Source: Eimeria necatrix (Eukaryota; Apicomplexa; Conoidasida; Eucoccidiorida; Eimeriidae). From it: a stretch of 12,608 bases of DNA. Below the pieces are notes generated by a model that worked only from the letters and a program-made list of their open reading frames with translations, ran no database searches and was not told the origin of the DNA. The stretch is taken from NCBI RefSeq assembly GCF_000499385.1, contig NW_013654411.1, positions 12,501 to 25,108 of the forward strand, in the 5' to 3' direction. Positions 9,614 through 12,608 of this stretch are shown piece by piece. The stretch's first letter is position 1; every line of letters begins with the position of its first letter. The position numbers and the translations under genes are program-made.

Positions 9614-9626
9614 TGTATGTACACCC
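9614..9626. promoter_or_regulatory. TGTATGTACACCC element, copy 4 (one substitution)
   Basis: TGTATGTACACCC differs from the other copies by C to T at one position. It is preceded by CAGC, as copy 2 is preceded by AAGC, and is followed by GGG. It sits in the same intergenic region as copy 3, about 420 bases further on. Confidence 0.3.
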
Positions 9627-9908
9627 GGGCAGCAAGGGGCAGACCGCCTACTTTCAACTCGAGCTCTCCCGCTGCCCCATTTTATTTTCATTTTTGTTCT
9701 TTTTAAAACTGCTTTAGGCTTTTCCTCACATAAAGTCGCTGCTCAGGGACTTGAGGACTTGTGTGGCTCTAATTTAAGAGTTTGCGGCGATTCGCAGCAG
9801 CTGCTGCAGCGTTGCTGCTGCTGCAGCGTTGCCGCTGAAGCCTTTGCTGCGCGGCTGCGGGCCCCCGCTCGCGGGCTATTTTGCGCATTATTGAGCATTA
9901 AAGGCCTC

Positions 9909-9935
9909 AAATTAATTAAATTAATTAAATTTAAT
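9909..9935. repeat. AT palindromic stretch (TTAATTAAA repeats)
   Basis: Two ATTAATTAAA-like units in tandem followed by TTTAAT, self-complementary over most of their length. No gene or known signal is attached to it. Confidence 0.6.
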
Positions 9936-10023
9936 AGATCGCGGCAGATAAATTTGGAGTTGAGGCCAATAAGGCACAAAAAGAGGCCCCGGCAGTCTCA
10001 TTTGCTGCTCTAGCCCTGCAGCC

Positions 10024-10078
10024 AAGAGGGGCCCCCACGTGCGGGGGCCCCCGAAGAGGGGCCCCGCCGGGGGCCCCC
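10024..10078. repeat. GGGGGCCCCC hairpin cluster
   Basis: AAGAGGGGCCCC occurs at 10024-10035 and again at 10054-10065. GGGGGCCCCCG occurs at 10043-10053 and near 10069-10079. The arms can pair with each other in several ways, and a CACGTG lies in the first loop. The cluster resembles the G/C tracts inside the oxidase gene. Confidence 0.6.
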
Positions 10079-10441
10079 GCTGCTGCTGCCTCCCACTTAA
10101 GTGTGAAATAAAATTGGAATTTAATTTGCTTTTACTTTTATTAGAGCTGCTGCAGCTGTCGCTGCAGGCTGAAGCGCAGCTGGCCGCAATCCTCATCGAC
10201 CGTCGGCGCGCTCCAGGGCCCAGCAGCAGCAGCAGCAGCAGCCGCAGCAGGAGCAGCACCAGCCACGCTTGCAGCAGCAGCAGACACAGCAGCAGCAGCT
10301 ACAACAGCAGCAGCAGCAACAAAACAAGGAGCAAGCACGCTCCTCCTTAGATCTGCTGCGCTGCCGTGGCAACTGGCACTGCTTCTTCCGGCCAGGCAGC
10401 AGCAACGCCGCAGGAGTAGCAGCAGATGCAGCAGCAGCAGT

Positions 10442-10472
<31 letters not shown>

Positions 10473-10474
10473 AG

Positions 10475-11560
10475 ATGGCTAGCAAGCGGGGCGAAGTCTC
10501 GGTGCTGATGGTGGCTGAAAAGCCCTCCATTGCCGAGACCCTAGCGGACATTCTCTCCAAGAAAAACTGCAGCAAAAGAAGAGGGGTACGCAGCTGCTGT
10601 TGCTGCTGCTAATGCTGCTGCTGCCGCTGTTGCTGCTGCTCCCACTGCTGCCCTTGCTGCTGCCAGTGCTACTGCTGCTGCTGTTGCTGCTGCTACTGCT
10701 ACCGTAGCAGCTGTTGTTGCTGCCAGTGCGCCTGTTGCTGCTGTTACTGCCGCTGCTGTTGTTCCGGGTAGCTCTATTGCTCTTGCTTCTGCTAGAGCTG
10801 CTGCGGCTGCCGCAGCGGCTGCTGCTGTTGCTGCAGCAGCTGCTGCTGTTGCTGCAGCAGCTGCTGCTGTTGCTGCAGCAGCTGCAGCTGTTGCAGCTGC
10901 TGCTGGGACTGATGAAACATGTGTGACCCTGCTGGTATAATACCTCATCAACGGCAGCAACCGCAGCAGCAGAAGTACCGGCAGCAGCAGCAGCAGCAGC
11001 AGCAGCAGGATGGCTATCTTGCGCGTTTGCTGCAGATATCGCCAGTGACAAGCGTTTGGGAATTTCGAGGAGAATTTTTGGGGCAGCGTGAGGAACAACT
11101 GCTGCTGGTCCCGCTGCTGCTGCTGCTATTTTGCTGCTGCTACTGCTGTTGCTGCTGCTGCTCATGGTCTTCCGCTGGCGCTGTTTCAACTGCTGCAGCT
11201 GTCTTGGGATTAAGCTAGCTGTGTCTGCTGCTGCTGCTGCCTGTTGCTTGCGTTGCTGCAGCGGCTTTTTTCAAGGTTACTTCCACAGCGGTAAGCACAG
11301 AAGCAGCTGCTGCCGGAGTTGCTGCTGCTGCTGCTGTTGCTGCTGCGCAGTCTGGTCGCCACAGCGGCTGCAGCACTTCTCTGCAGCGGAATGAGCAGCA
11401 GCAGCATTCGAAGCAGCAGAAGCAGCAGCAGCAGCAGCGGCAGCAGCAGGAGCTCATTCGTTTGTTGCGCGCCTCTGCCTCTGCGTTTCTGTTGCTGCCG
11501 CAAAGGGCCATATCTACCAAACGGAGTTCCCGCCTGCATTCAATGACTGGGTGAGCAGCA

Positions 11561-11594
<34 letters not shown>

Positions 11595-12523
11595 GAGCTG
11601 CTTCTAGCTGGAAAGGTCACAGCAACACCAGAAAACAGGCGCCAACGAAAAGAAAAGCAGATAGAGCTGGTACCACGCCTGCAACTAGCTAGCTAGCTGT
11701 GTAGCTAGCTCGCTAGCCGTCTAGTTAGCTAGCTGGCTCTTCAACCAGCTAGCCAGCCGTGTGACTAGCTAGCTAGCCGTGTAGCTAGCTAGGACGCTAG
11801 CTATGCAAGTCTCTGGCTAGCTATGCTACTGGCCGTGTAACTAGCTAGCTAGCCACGTAACTAGCCGGTCAGCCAGCTCGCTAATTATCTACTAGCTCGT
11901 AGCCAGCTAGCTAGCTAGCTAGCTAGCTAGCTAGCTCTCTGCCGACCATAAACTTGCAATCACCGGGCACTCCAAAACGTAGCTATCTGAAGATCCTCTT
12001 TCCACGCGCGGCCAGCTGACTAGCTGTTTATCCGCCTAGCTAGCTGGCCAGCTGGCTAGCCAGCCAGCTATCCAGCTAGCTAGCCAGGTAGCTAGCCAGC
12101 TGACTGCCCAGCTAGCCAGCCTGCTATTCAGCTAGCGAGGCAGTTAGCTTGAGCGGGAGCCACCTTCGGGGCGTGCGGTGCGGCTGCTAGCTGCTGCAGC
12201 AGCAGCTGCAGCAGCAGCAGCAGCTTCAGCGGCAGCAGCAGCTTCAGCAGCAGCAGCAGCGGCGGCGGCAGCAGTTGGAGCTGCTGCGTGTGGGCTGCTG
12301 CGCAGCAACGGGTGGACCCGGCCTCTCTGTTTGAGGCCCCGGTGATAAAGACAGAAGCAAATCCGAAGCAGCGGCTGGCGAAGCATTTGCAAGAAGAGGC
12401 TCGGGGCTGCATGCACTTGGTGCTGTGGCTGGACTGCGACAGAGAAGGCGAAAACATTTGCTTCGAAGTCCTCGACCTCTGCAAGGCCCACCTCGCCAAG
12501 CCCCCCAACAAACAGCAGGTCGC

Positions 12524-12608
<85 letters not shown>
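10475..12608 (+). CDS. TOP3B: DNA topoisomerase III, beta type, N-terminal Toprim part (3' partial, five exons)
   Basis: A type IA topoisomerase that cuts and passes single strands; the beta form also acts on RNA in animals. The ATG at 10475 has a good context (AAGATGG). The model is exon 1 10475-10585, exon 2 11036-11087, exon 3 11262-11290, exon 4 11506-11550 and exon 5 12306-12518. All introns are GT..AG and all phases agree (0, 1, 0, 0), giving 150 residues. In order: [19 protein letters not shown] with catalytic Glu15; [23 protein letters not shown] joined to [15 protein letters not shown] (65-79); [10 protein letters not shown] (82-91); [19 protein letters not shown] with the Toprim acidic residues Asp122, Asp124 and Glu126. 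The wording matches the beta rather than the alpha paralogue of animals. The cleavage domain and active-site Tyr lie beyond the window. The last donor (GTCGCC, 12519) is weak; beyond it only CTG repeats are seen. Introns of 450, 174, 215 and 755 bases are packed with CTG/CAG runs. Confidence 0.93.
10586..11035 (+). repeat. Intron 1 of the topoisomerase gene, filled with CTG then CAG runs
   Basis: The first two thirds (10591-10905) are almost entirely CTG/TTG/CTA triplets; the last part (10952-11010) is CAG-rich. The two arms are complementary and could pair. The donor is GTACGC and the acceptor TTTGCTGCAG. Confidence 0.75.
11682..11937. repeat. GCTAGC satellite in intron 4 of the topoisomerase gene, block 1
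   Basis: Degenerate GCTAGCTAGC units spaced by CCGTGTA-type linkers, ending in a pure run of eight AGCT units (11905-11936). It is related to the satellite and microsatellite downstream of the oxidase, but the linkers differ. Confidence 0.85.
12011..12149. repeat. GCTAGC satellite in intron 4, block 2
   Basis: A second block of CCAGCTAGCTAGCC-like units, separated from block 1 by about 70 bases of non-repeat DNA (GACCATAAACTTGC onward). Many units contain the CCAGCTAGC half of the palindrome seen downstream of the oxidase. Confidence 0.8.
12525..12608 (+). repeat. Uninterrupted (CTG)28 run reaching the window edge
   Basis: Twenty-eight perfect CTG units run to the last base of the window. 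It follows the putative exon 5 donor of the topoisomerase gene by a few bases, so it is probably intronic; read through, it would encode poly-Leu inside the Toprim domain, which is implausible. The true length is unknown because the window ends inside it. Confidence 0.9.

Larger units (their letters stand above)
8515..10474. other. Intergenic region between the oxidase and the topoisomerase
   Basis: Nearly 2 kb without a supportable gene. It holds the 11-bp satellite, a (TAGC)n microsatellite, a G/C inverted repeat, an AT microsatellite, two TGTACGTACACCC elements, a (CTG)n run, an AT palindromic stretch, a GGGGGCCCCC-rich cluster and a CAG-rich segment just before the topoisomerase ATG. Open frames here are low-complexity translations of these repeats. 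Confidence 0.6.

Noticed and set aside
10039..10350. Plus-strand open frame ahead of the topoisomerase gene
   Set aside because: It is a Ser/Arg-rich translation of CAG repeats and G/C tracts, with no link to the topoisomerase frame.

Overview
The window looks like coccidian (apicomplexan) nuclear DNA, most likely from an Eimeria species. Three observations support this: CAG/CTG triplet runs saturate exons, introns and intergenic DNA alike; a short internal block of AGGGTTT telomere-type repeats is present; and the protein genes are intron-rich and interrupted by homopolymeric Gln, Ala and Ser runs. No species can be assigned from sequence alone.

Three genes can be supported, all on the + strand. 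(1) From about 3 to 4771 there is a large multi-exon gene, probably entering from the left edge. It encodes a low-complexity protein with a C-terminal alanine-rich coiled coil. I do not recognise it, but several splice junctions are phase-consistent. (2) From about 6941 to 8514 lies an oxygen-dependent coproporphyrinogen III oxidase (heme synthesis). Its core is very well conserved, but it switches reading frame inside a G/C homopolymer tract near 7500-7612 and carries a 17-Gln insertion and GGPP repeats. (3) From 10475 to the right edge lies the 5' part of a DNA topoisomerase III, beta type. The Toprim domain can be rebuilt from five small exons whose splice phases all agree. The gene continues past the window.

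The intergenic DNA (4772 to about 6940 and 8515-10474) holds no convincing gene. It contains the telomere-like block, a relatively repeat-poor island (about 5560-6480), an 11-bp CAGCTAGCTGG satellite that supplies the stop codon of the oxidase, a pure (TAGC)n microsatellite, an AT-rich microsatellite beside a G/C inverted repeat, and four copies of a palindromic TGTACGTACACCC element. The same GCTAGC-type satellite recurs inside intron 4 of the topoisomerase gene. The three genes have no evident functional link. The unifying theme is triplet repeats carried in both exons and introns, often directly against splice acceptors.
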